This document shows, one piece after another, positions 15,889 through 25,000 of a stretch of DNA of 34,510 nt. This DNA comes from an uncultured Oscillospiraceae bacterium (GTDB lineage Bacteria > Bacillota > Clostridia > Oscillospirales > Ruminococcaceae): contig CATJVQ010000048.1 in assembly GCA_949743955.1 (NCBI GenBank), forward strand, positions 1-34,510, in the 5' to 3' direction. Each line of letters opens with the position of its first letter. Position 1 is the stretch's first letter. The notes under the pieces are model-generated. The model saw nothing but the letters and a program-made list of their open reading frames with translations. It was not told the origin of the DNA and ran no database searches. The translations under genes and the position numbers were made by a program.

Positions 15889-17257
15889 AACCGTGGCGGC
15901 GGATTTGCCTTCTGAGCCACCCGCCCTGGAGGTAGTAGACAGCGAATAAAACCGATGTTGTGCTCCACGTGATGGGATAGCTGGCCACAACCGTTATGAT
16001 ATCCGGCCGCAGCGGCACCGCGGCCGCGATCCACACGATCCGCAGCACGCACACGCCAAAGCAGGTGATCACCATCGGCAGCACCGCGTCCCCGGTGCCG
16101 CGTACAGCGCCGGCGAGCACTTCCACACCGATATACGTGAAATAGAGCGGGACAAGGAATTTGAGGATCCGCATCCCCTCCTCGATGACACCTGCATCAT
16201 CGGTAAACAGGCGGTAAACGATGGGGCCGCCAAAATAGAGGAGGGTGCTCATCACCACGGTCGCGATGGTCGCCAGCAGCAGTGTCACCCGCACGGTCTC
16301 CCGCATCCGAGGATAATTCTGCGCGCCGAAGTTCTGCCCGACAAACGTCGTCACGCAGACACCGAAAGCGCCCATCGTCATCCAGAACAGGCCGTCTATT
16401 TTGCCGTAGGCCGTGTAGGCGGCGACAATGTCGGTCCCGAAACCGTTGACGCTGCGCTGGATGATGATATTCGAGAGAGAATACATTACCGACTGGAGCC
16501 CCGCAGGCAGACCGATGAGGATGATGTTCCGCAGAATCCGCCCGGTAAAGCCGATATGCCGGATGTCCAGATGATACGACCGGTCGGAATGGGCCAGCGC
16601 GAGCAGGACGAGCACCGCGCTGACCAGCTGGGAAAGGACAGTGGCAATCGCCGCGCCGAACACCCCCAGCCCGATCCCCGCCACGAGCACCAGATCCAGC
16701 ACCAGATTGACACCGCAGCAGACAATGAGGAAATACAGCGGGCGCCTCGAATCCCCGACCGCGCGCAGGATGCCGGTGCCCATATTGTAGGTGAGCGGAA
16801 AAATGATGCCGCTGAAGTAGGTCCGCAGATAGACAAGCGCCCCGGGAACGATGTCCTCCGGCGTGTCCATCGCGTGCAGAGCCCAAGGGGACAGGAGAAT
16901 ACCGAGTACGGTAAACACCGCGCCCACTGTGATGCTCAGCGCCATGGCGGTACGTACCGCGCGGCCAACATCCTCGGTGTTCTGTGCGCCGTAAAACTGG
17001 GAGATGATCACCGTCGCGCCCGAGGAGAGGCCGACAAAAAAGTTGACGAACAGCATCGTGATGGTGCCCGTCGTCCCGCCGACGGCGGCCAGCGCCTGTT
17101 TGCCGACAAACTGCCCGACCACAATCGCATCCACCGTGTTATAGAGCTGCTGAAAAAATGTCCCCAGCAGAATGGGGAAAAAGAACCCCAGAAGCTGCTT
17201 CCAGATCACTCCGCCCGTGATGTCACTCTCATGGCTGGAGCGTACCGCGTGACTCAT
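15848..17257 (-). CDS. MATE-family efflux transporter
   Basis: A 469-residue multidrug/sodium antiporter-type membrane protein with about 12 hydrophobic segments. It opens in MATE style (WKQLLGFFFPILLGTFFQQLYNTVDAIVVGQFVGKQALAAVG, positions 21-62). A second-half repeat is visible around IILIGLPAGLQSVMYSLSNIIIQRSVNGFG. The substrate is unknown. The ATG at 17257 has AAGGAAGG 6-8 nt upstream; an in-frame extension to 17335 would run into the promoter. It leads an operon with the radical SAM pair, whose start it overlaps, so export of a product or cofactor-related compound is possible but unproven. Confidence 0.93.
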   Translation of the reverse strand: MSHAVRSSHESDITGGVIWKQLLGFFFPILLGTFFQQLYNTVDAIVVGQFVGKQALAAVGGTTGTITMLFVNFFVGLSSGATVIISQFYGAQNTEDVGRAVRTAMALSITVGAVFTVLGILLSPWALHAMDTPEDIVPGALVYLRTYFSGIIFPLTYNMGTGILRAVGDSRRPLYFLIVCCGVNLVLDLVLVAGIGLGVFGAAIATVLSQLVSAVLVLLALAHSDRSYHLDIRHIGFTGRILRNIILIGLPAGLQSVMYSLSNIIIQRSVNGFGTDIVAAYTAYGKIDGLFWMTMGAFGVCVTTFVGQNFGAQNYPRMRETVRVTLLLATIATVVMSTLLYFGGPIVYRLFTDDAGVIEEGMRILKFLVPLYFTYIGVEVLAGAVRGTGDAVLPMVITCFGVCVLRIVWIAAAVPLRPDIITVVASYPITWSTTSVLFAVYYLQGGWLRRQIRRHGYEPEKKGSEPSAC

Positions 17258-17306
17258 TTTCTGCCTTCCTTTCCTTAAACTGTGGATAACAGGAGATACA
17301 CGACAC

Positions 17307-17335
17307 AGTATAGCAGACTTGCTCTGGACATTCAA
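17307..17335 (-). promoter_or_regulatory. Promoter of the MATE-radical SAM operon
   Basis: On the minus strand TTGAAT (17330-17335), 17 bp, TATACT (17307-17312). The large palindrome (17343-17444) begins 8 bp upstream of the -35 box. Confidence 0.7.
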
Positions 17336-17342
17336 CAGCCAC

Positions 17343-17444
17343 TATGGCAATTCTTAAAAATATCAACAATAAAAGCGCGGCAGAAAACCATAAATGCGAG
17401 TTTTCTGCCGCGCAGAAATGAAGATATTTTTGAGAATTGCTATA
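17343..17444. repeat. 102-bp nested palindrome in a divergent promoter region
   Basis: The outer arms (17343-17364 and 17423-17444) match over 20 of 22 bases, and both mismatches would be G-U pairs in RNA. The inner arms (17375-17388 and 17400-17413) are a perfect 14-bp inverted repeat, GCGCGGCAGAAAAC. The whole could fold as one long cruciform or RNA hairpin. It lies between two divergent genes, so it is not a terminator of either. A small non-autonomous mobile element (MITE) or a paired operator are the main options. The rest of 17258-17630 holds the two promoters and AT-rich spacer. Confidence 0.85.
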
Positions 17445-17563
17445 ATACCAAAAACCGCCCCTCTTTCCGGAAAAAAACAGGATGATTTTTTCTCATTCTC
17501 TTTCTTTATTTCCCTTTTGTCCCCAAAATGTCGATCTGTTTTTAAACAATTCCCCCTGTGCGA

Positions 17564-17592
17564 TTGACGGAAATCGACTTTTGTATTAAACT
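17564..17592 (+). promoter_or_regulatory. Candidate promoter of the activase genes
   Basis: TTGACG (17564-17569), 17 bp, TAAACT (17587-17592). The -10 is weak. It would start transcription about 30 bp before the ATG at 17631. Confidence 0.4.
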
Positions 17593-17630
17593 TATCGATG
17601 AAGAAATCTATTGAAACCAAAGGAGGCGCC

Positions 17631-20573
17631 ATGACGTATACGGTAGGTATCGATATCGGATCCACAACGCTCAAATGCGTCGTGCTCGACGAAAACGGGG
17701 ATATCCTCTATAAGAGCTATGAGCGCCACTTTTCCCGAGTACGTTCCATGACGCTCGAAAAGCTGCGCGAGATCCACCCGCTTCTGGGTGAGGATCCGGT
17801 GCGGCTGGCCATCACCGGATCGGCGGGGCTGGGTGTCGCGGAAAAGAGCGGCCTGTCCTTTGTGCAGGAGGTGTTCGCCACCTCCGGCGCGGCCCGGCGC
17901 TGGTATCCAGAGACGGATGCCGTCATCGAGCTTGGCGGGGAGGACGCGAAAATCATCTTCTTGAGCGGAACGCCCGAGGAACGCATGAACTCGTCCTGCG
18001 CGGGCGGAACCGGATCCTTCATCGACCAGATGGCTGCTTTACTGGCAGTTGATCTAAACACACTTGATACGCTGAGTTTACAGCATACCTGTATCTATCC
18101 CATCGCGTCGCGTTGCGGCGTCTTCGCCAAGACGGACATCCAGCCCCTCATCAACCAGGGAGCCCGGAAAGAGGATCTCGCCGCGAGCATCTTTCAGGCG
18201 GTTGTGGATCAGACCATCGCGGGCCTAGCGCAGGGGCGGCCCATCACCGGACATGTCCTCTTCTTAGGCGGCCCGCTCGCCTTCTTACAGGGGCTGCGCG
18301 AGCGTTTCATCGAGACACTCCGCCTGGATAAGCGTCACGCGCACTTCCCGGACCTCGCCCCCTACTTTGTCGCGCTCGGAGCGGCGGTCTACGCGGAAAG
18401 CCTCTCTCCCCGCCCCTTCGCGAATATTGAAGCCGCGCTCGAAGCGGCCGCGGCGTCCTCGGAGCGCCCGCAGGGGCTCGAGCCGCTTTTCCGTGACGAG
18501 GCCGAGTATGAAGCTTTCCTCCGCCGCCACCGGAGCGCCGATGTCCCGGCGGGGGAAATCGAGGCGTATACCGGGAATGTCTATATCGGTATCGACGCTG
18601 GATCCACCACGACCAAGCTCGCCGTCATCGACGAGGACGAACGGCTTCTCTACAGCCACTACTGCCGCAACGAGGGCAGCCCGCTCGACGTAGTGCTCCG
18701 CGAGCTGCGCGGGCTTTACGATCGTTTCGGCGATCGCGTAACCGTCGGCGGGAGCGCCGCGACCGGATACGGCGAGGAATTGATGCTCGGCGCATTCGGC
18801 GTGGACGTCGGCGTGGTCGAGACTGTCGCGCATTACACGGCGGCGCGCCACTTCTGCCCGGATGTCAGCTTCATTCTCGACATCGGCGGGCAGGATATGA
18901 AATGCTTCTATATCCGCGACGGCGCGATTGACAGCGTCCTCCTCAACGAAGCATGCTCGTCCGGCTGCGGCTCGTTTCTCGAGACGTTCGCCGGATCAAT
19001 GGGGAAACGTATCGACGAATTCGCCCGCCTCGGCCTGTTCGCACAGAACCCCGTCGATCTGGGCACGCGGTGCACGGTGTTTATGAACTCGTCTGTCAAG
19101 CAGGCGCAGAAGGAGGGCGCGCCCATTGAGGATATCTCCGCCGGGCTGTCCATGAGCGTGGTCAAAAACGCGCTGTATAAGGTCATCCGCGTCCATTCGC
19201 CGGAGGAGCTGGGGGAGTGCGTTGTCGTGCAGGGGGGAACATTTCTCAACGATTCCGTCCTGCGCGCGTTCGAGCGGGAGCTCGGGCGGGACGTTGTCCG
19301 CCCGCAGATCGCCGGGCTCATGGGGGCCTACGGCGCGGCGCTGCTGGCGAAGGAGCGCTCTGGAGGCGTGAGCCATCTCATCGGGCGCGAGGAACTGCGC
19401 GACTTCCGGCATGAGAGCCGCCCTGTCACCTGCTCCGGTTGCACAAACCGCTGTCATCTGACAGTGAACACCTTCCCCGGCGGACGCCGCTTTATTTCCG
19501 GCAACAAGTGCGAGCGGCCTGTCTCGGGTGAACGGAGCACGGATCTGCCGAACCTCTACCGGTTTAAGCGGAACCTGATCGCCGCTCTGCCGCAGGCCGA
19601 AGCCCGTCGCGGCACCATCGGCATTCCGCTGGTGCTCAATATGGTTGAGAACCTGCCGTTCTGGAACACGTTTTTCGGGGAGCTCGGCTTTAAGGTGCTC
19701 GTCTCCGAGCCGTCCACCCAGCGGCTCTATGCGTCCGGACAGGCCACCATCCCCTCCGATACGGTCTGTTTCCCCGCCAAGCTCGTACACGGGCACATTC
19801 AGAACCTGCTCGATCACGGCGCGACAGCCATTTTCTATCCCTGTATGACATACAATTTCGATGAGGGAATGTCCGATAACCACTTCAACTGCCCGGTTGT
19901 GGCCTACTATCCGGAGGTCATCCGCGGCAACCTCCCCCTTCCGCCCGATGTCCGCTTCTTCTACCCCTACATCAGTCTCGACGACTGTGCCGTCTTCTGC
20001 CGGCGCATTCTGGAGACACTGCACGAGCTGGATCCGGATATCCGCCCCCGCGAGGTGCGGGCCGCCGCCGAAAAGGCGTATGCCGCGCTGGAGGAGCACC
20101 GCGCCGCCATTCGGGCCGAAGGGAAGCGCGCTATCCGCTATGCGCGCGAAAAGGGGCTGCGCACGATCATTCTTGCGGGGCGCCCCTATCATGCGGATCC
20201 GCTCATCAACCACGGTATCGACAACCTGATAGCGTCGCTCGGCTTCGTCATCCTCAGTGAGGACGCGCTCGAGCCCCTGCCCGAATACCACAAGCTCGGG
20301 GTGCTCAATCAGTGGACGTACCACGCGCGCATGTACAACGCGGCGCGCACGTGTTTCACCCTGCCGGACACGGAGCTGGTGCAACTTGTCTCGTTCGGCT
20401 GCGGCATTGACGCCATCACGACCGACGAACTGCGTGAACTCCTGCGCAGCGGCGGCAAGCTCTATACACAGATCAAAATCGACGAAATCAATAATCTTGG
20501 CGCGGTAAAAATCCGGCTGCGGAGTCTCCTGGCAGCCATGGAAGACCGGGAACGAACGGAGGAAATCCAATGA
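17631..20573 (+). CDS. Acyl-CoA dehydratase activase (two BadF/HgdC ATPase domains plus DUF2229)
   Basis: A 980-residue cytoplasmic protein of the 2-hydroxyacyl-CoA dehydratase activator family. These use ATP and a [4Fe-4S] cluster to inject an electron into a radical dehydratase. ATPase domain 1 (1-260) begins TVGIDIGSTTLKCVVLD and has cluster Cys C123 (SSCAGGTGSF) and C162. Domain 2 (317-575) begins YIGIDAGSTTTKLAVID and has C442, C446 and C481. A Cys cluster at 601-627 (CSGCTNRC...C) leads into the DUF2229 domain. The ATG at 17631 follows AAAGGAGG. In many Clostridia this region and the next gene form one ~1400-residue polypeptide; here it ends with TGA overlapping the next ATG by 4 bp. 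No dehydratase alpha/beta genes are adjacent, so its partner is unknown. Confidence 0.88.
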   Translation: MTYTVGIDIGSTTLKCVVLDENGDILYKSYERHFSRVRSMTLEKLREIHPLLGEDPVRLAITGSAGLGVAEKSGLSFVQEVFATSGAARRWYPETDAVIELGGEDAKIIFLSGTPEERMNSSCAGGTGSFIDQMAALLAVDLNTLDTLSLQHTCIYPIASRCGVFAKTDIQPLINQGARKEDLAASIFQAVVDQTIAGLAQGRPITGHVLFLGGPLAFLQGLRERFIETLRLDKRHAHFPDLAPYFVALGAAVYAESLSPRPFANIEAALEAAAASSERPQGLEPLFRDEAEYEAFLRRHRSADVPAGEIEAYTGNVYIGIDAGSTTTKLAVIDEDERLLYSHYCRNEGSPLDVVLRELRGLYDRFGDRVTVGGSAATGYGEELMLGAFGVDVGVVETVAHYTAARHFCPDVSFILDIGGQDMKCFYIRDGAIDSVLLNEACSSGCGSFLETFAGSMGKRIDEFARLGLFAQNPVDLGTRCTVFMNSSVKQAQKEGAPIEDISAGLSMSVVKNALYKVIRVHSPEELGECVVVQGGTFLNDSVLRAFERELGRDVVRPQIAGLMGAYGAALLAKERSGGVSHLIGREELRDFRHESRPVTCSGCTNRCHLTVNTFPGGRRFISGNKCERPVSGERSTDLPNLYRFKRNLIAALPQAEARRGTIGIPLVLNMVENLPFWNTFFGELGFKVLVSEPSTQRLYASGQATIPSDTVCFPAKLVHGHIQNLLDHGATAIFYPCMTYNFDEGMSDNHFNCPVVAYYPEVIRGNLPLPPDVRFFYPYISLDDCAVFCRRILETLHELDPDIRPREVRAAAEKAYAALEEHRAAIRAEGKRAIRYAREKGLRTIILAGRPYHADPLINHGIDNLIASLGFVILSEDALEPLPEYHKLGVLNQWTYHARMYNAARTCFTLPDTELVQLVSFGCGIDAITTDELRELLRSGGKLYTQIKIDEINNLGAVKIRLRSLLAAMEDRERTEEIQ

Positions 20574-21937
20574 ACACCCAGAGGAGGCCGGTTTTAGAGC
20601 CGGAATACGGCCCGGCGCACGTGGAATTCACGCCGGAGATGAAAAAGACACACACCATCCTGGTGCCGATGATGCTGCCCATCCATTTTGAGATGCTGTG
20701 TGAAATTTTCCGGCAGCAGGGATATAAGGTGGAGCTCCTGCGCACAACCCACCGCGGGATTGTGGACGAGGGGCTCAAGAACGTGCATAACGACACGTGC
20801 TATCCGGCGCTGCTGGTCATCGGCCAGCTCATGGACGCTTTAAAAAGCGGGAAATACGATCTCCATCACACAGCGCTGCTCATCACGCAGACAGGCGGCG
20901 GATGCCGGGCCTCGAACTACCTGAGCCTGCTCCGCAAGGCGCTCCACAACGCGGGGATGGGGTATATCCCAGTGGTTTCGCTCAACTTTTCGGGACTCGA
21001 GAAGAACAGCGGCTTCCTTGTCTCGACACCGACACTCGTGAAGGCTGCGTTCGCCCTCACCTACGGCGACATGCTCATGTGGCTCTCGAACCAGTGCCGC
21101 CCCTACGAAAAGAATCCGGGTGAGACACAGCGTGTCGTGGACCGCTGGACGCAGGAACTGACCAACCAGTGCCGTTCGCCGCGATTCCTGTTCGTGGAGA
21201 AGAATTTCCGGAGGATCCTGCGGGACTTTTCCGCCATCCAGCTCGTGGAAAAGCCGCATGTACGGGTCGGCATTGTCGGGGAGATCTACATGAAGTATGC
21301 CGCCCTCGGGAACAACGCGCTCGAGGATTTCCTCGTCTCGCAGGGGGCGGAGCCGGTGGTGTCAGGGGTATCGGACTTTGTGCTGTACTGCCTGCGCAAC
21401 GGCGTGTTCGACCACCGCCTCTATGGGCTCAATCCCGCAGCGGGTTTTGTCTGGAACGTGGCGGGGGGCTACCTGCTCGCACGCCAGAAGCAGATGATCC
21501 GCGCTATCCGGGAGAACGGGCGCTTCCGCCCGCCCGCACTGTTCACAACGCTTGAAACGCTCGTGGAAGGTGTCATCGGCACGGGCGCGAAAATGGGCGA
21601 AGGGTGGCTGCTCACGTCCGAGATGCTTGAGCTGCTCCACTCGGGGGTGGACAATATCGTCTGTACTCAGCCGTTCGGCTGCCTGCCCAACCACATTGTG
21701 GCCAAGGGGATGATCCGCAAGATCCGGGAGGCGCACCCGCAGGCCAACATTGTCGCGGTGGACTACGATCCCGGCGCAACGCGTATCAACCAGGAGAACC
21801 GCATTAAGCTCATGCTCGCCACCGCGTTCCAGCGCGCGGGCGTCTCTCCAGAGCCGGCCGCACCGCAGCATGTCCCCGCTCCCGCGGCCGAAGAATCCCA
21901 TAGCATCTCTTCCCAGCCCGTCGGGGCGGCAGTATAA
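20570..21937 (+). CDS. COG3581-type component of the activase system (2-hydroxyacyl-CoA dehydratase-like)
   Basis: A 455-residue protein corresponding to the C-terminal third of the large single-chain activase-related proteins. Conserved-looking segments include LKNVHNDTCYPALLVIGQLMDAL (about 70-90), ITQTGGGCRASNY with a Cys likely near a cluster, and CTQPFGCLPNHIVAKGM near 365. These resemble the cluster-binding regions of HgdA/HgdB-like proteins. The last ~30 residues are Pro/Ala-rich and probably disordered. The 4-bp ATGA overlap with the preceding gene shows coupled translation and probable 1:1 production. A strong terminator follows at 21972. Confidence 0.83.
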   Translation: MNTQRRPVLEPEYGPAHVEFTPEMKKTHTILVPMMLPIHFEMLCEIFRQQGYKVELLRTTHRGIVDEGLKNVHNDTCYPALLVIGQLMDALKSGKYDLHHTALLITQTGGGCRASNYLSLLRKALHNAGMGYIPVVSLNFSGLEKNSGFLVSTPTLVKAAFALTYGDMLMWLSNQCRPYEKNPGETQRVVDRWTQELTNQCRSPRFLFVEKNFRRILRDFSAIQLVEKPHVRVGIVGEIYMKYAALGNNALEDFLVSQGAEPVVSGVSDFVLYCLRNGVFDHRLYGLNPAAGFVWNVAGGYLLARQKQMIRAIRENGRFRPPALFTTLETLVEGVIGTGAKMGEGWLLTSEMLELLHSGVDNIVCTQPFGCLPNHIVAKGMIRKIREAHPQANIVAVDYDPGATRINQENRIKLMLATAFQRAGVSPEPAAPQHVPAPAAEESHSISSQPVGAAV

Positions 21938-21971
21938 TACTGAATGAGTATAAATTTCTGAAAGTCATGCA

Positions 21972-22003
21972 AAACGGCCCAACCAAAATTGGTTGGGCCG
22001 TTT
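21972..22003. terminator. Bidirectional terminator between convergent genes
   Basis: A perfect 13-bp stem (AAACGGCCCAACC with GGTTGGGCCGTTT) and a 6-nt loop have A/T runs on both sides. It can serve the rightward activase genes and the leftward surface-protein gene. Confidence 0.9.
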
Positions 22004-22027
22004 GTTCTGTCTCTTATCCTTTTTGGA

Positions 22028-25000
22028 TTACGCAGGTAGGGTACCTGTACGCGGGTTTACTTTGCCGTCGCCGTCGGAATATTCATCGTCATAGAAATCG
22101 TCGTCCAGATAGACTTTGTCTATCCGGTCGTCGTCTTCATCCCAAGCGGAGTCAAAGTCCCGGTCCAGGCGCGCGTTACGCACGCGGATGTCGGAAATGA
22201 AGTAGTGCGAGCAGTGCGTCATATACCAGCTCACGTCGCCGCCGGACTTGACGATCTCCTCCGCGATGAGGGTGCAGTCGTCGTCATCCTCGTTGTAGCG
22301 GTGGACCCAGACATCCGTCCCTCGCTCGTAGCCGGTGTCGAAGATGGTCAGCACCATGCGCGTGGGGAGGTTCCCCTCGTACCGGATGTGGAACGGCAGG
22401 ATCTCCGCACGGTTCCCCGCCTCCTCCTGCATCTCGTCCTCGTACTCCGAGCCGAAAATGACGGTGAGATCGTACTTCTTCTTCAGGTTCGAGCGCATAT
22501 CACTCCGGCGCGGGATCTTCCACTCGTACCGGCTCGTGCGCAGAATGATGTTTTTGTCGAAATTGTCCGCTTCCTCGAGGAAATCCCTCGAGAGGACGAC
22601 TTCGTCATCAAGAATGTCGATGATAACGTCTTTACTGTCGGTATCCGTGTTCTTGTCGGCATTGATGAGATCGTCCCCAGAGATGCCATCGCCTCCGGAG
22701 ATGGAACCGTTACTACCAGAATTGTCAGAGCTGCTGTCATCATCATCTTTTGAAGAATCATCATCGGAACTATCGTCACTAGAGGATGGCGAGCTGGTTT
22801 CGTTGGGATCCCGACCAATATCCATCCGCATATAGACCGGCTTTAAATCCCTTGTCAAAAGATCATAGCTTTGATCAGATTCCCCACTGGCCCCCCTTCT
22901 GGCAACAACTAGCTTGTATGGATAACCTATGTAGGGATCTGCCACTCTGAAATCACCGGTTTTGAAATTCTCCCGTCCCGCATCTATCGCGGAAAGAGCA
23001 GGCGTTGAGCCGATAGTAGAACCATCCTCCGCTACCGCACGTATCTCGTAGTTGTTTGCAAGCTCTTCTCCGGTCAAACCTCCTGCCTTATACAAATTCA
23101 GCGGCATTGGGCCTTTGTAAGAAAGAACCAACTCTTTTTCCGCTGTTGTGCCATCATAAAGCAATCCGGATTTTCTAATTTCTGTCTCATCTGCCGCAAC
23201 CGTTACAGTTCCATACGTACTCCTTAGCGAATCATCCTTAGCATCTATGCCATTTACTATAAGATAAATATAATAAACCTTATTCTCTTTTGTCTTATTT
23301 GCATCAAAGTGGAATTGCGTTGTATAAATATGTGACAACGAATTCATGTAATCATTTTGACTGGATGGCGTTGCCTCCTGAGTATGCTTATTATCATCGT
23401 CAAGATAAGCAAGAACTTCAACTGGTTGACTTGTCGCTCCAAGAGTTACTTTAATTTGAGCAGACACGTCTCCTCCCTGAGAGGGGATTGTAATGGTGGC
23501 CTTTTCATTGATAATACCAGACATTCCAAGAGTAAGATCCGTTCTTAAAACATCTGCTGGTGTATTCCCCGCCGCTCTCGTCTGCACAAACGCGACGGTC
23601 GACACGCTCGCATTCTCCCTGACGGTATCGACCGTACTCTCCCCGCCGCTCGCATAGAACGCGGAGGCAATCCGGCTCGAGAGCGAACGGGTCGGGATAC
23701 CATCCACGGCGCGGACCGCGGTGCTCACGACGGGTGTAGGCGCGGACACGGGAACCACCTCGCCCTTCGGCCCCTTGCCGGGATCGAAGTGGGCCAGCGC
23801 GACCGCCAGCCGCTGGACATCCCCGGTCATGTTCTCCTGAACGGGGAAGGAAGCCGTATACTGATCGGTCGAACCGCTGACACGCCGGACCTCGAACGCC
23901 TGCTCCTCCTGCCCGCCGTCGAGCGGCGTGACCGCCGCCCAGACAGAGCGGTTCTTCATGTTGAGCCCCGTCACAGACAGGGTCGCCGTTCCCACGCCAT
24001 CCTCATACGATGCAGGCATCTCGACCCGCAGGTTCGTCAGCTTCGGCGCACCCAACACAGGCGATTGCGAGAACGCGCCATAGAGCTTCCACCCGGGCAG
24101 CGTCACAGCGCGGCTCGGGTCCTCCCCGCCGCCGGCGAGCACCCAGACCTCGTATCCGAGCTGCGCGCTTCCGGAGTAGGGTTCAATGTCAAAGTGGGCC
24201 GTCACGCCGTTTTCGTCCCGGACGCCCTTGGCCATCAGATCCCGCATGGGGTCCGCCGGGCAACGGACATTGACCCAGACATCCTCAAGCCCCATGCCGC
24301 GGACAGCGACATCCACTTCCCCGCCGGTCGCGCTGAGGGGATCGGCATCCGCCTGCACCTCAACCGACGCAATCGACGGCGCCGCCATTCCGGGCACCGT
24401 GACAAGGCGGCTGCCCTCCGGGATGGCCGCGCTCTGCCAGACCGCGCCCGCAGGAGGGGTATCGCCGTCCACATAACAGAGGGTGTACTGGAGCGTATAC
24501 TGGCGTGTTAGGGCCGAATCGTTGGCAGGCACCTGCACGGTGCCGGTCACTGTCTCCGGGAAGCTCCCGCGCACAGCGGAAATCACATCGGGATACTCTG
24601 CCGGATCCGCAGACGCCAGCCGTGTAAAGACAGCGAGACCAGTCGAGCTCAGCCCCATCCCTTCATAGCGCACACGGATCTCTCCGCCCTCTGCGGAGAC
24701 CTCCGCCTCCACCTGCGCTGCATCGATGACAGCCTCAGGCTTCCCGGCATTCAGCGCCGGAAGCGTAAAGAACTTCACCTGCTCCCACGCTTTGGAACCC
24801 GCGCCGGGCTTCACGCCGCCCATCGCCATATAGACGCGCACCTCGCGCTCCCGGACAGGCGAATCGTTTTCACGGACAGTAAAGGTATCCGTCGAAAGGC
24901 CGACCTGCTCCGTCCCGTCGCTCACACGGATCCAGACGTGCTCCCCTTCGGGCACGCCGGACACTGTGCAGCGCAGGCTCCCACCCGCGGCGGTCAGCGG

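Noticed and set aside
18996-20570. 524-codon minus-strand frame opposite the activase gene
   Set aside because: The plus-strand gene carries complete ATPase and cluster motifs; this is a shadow.
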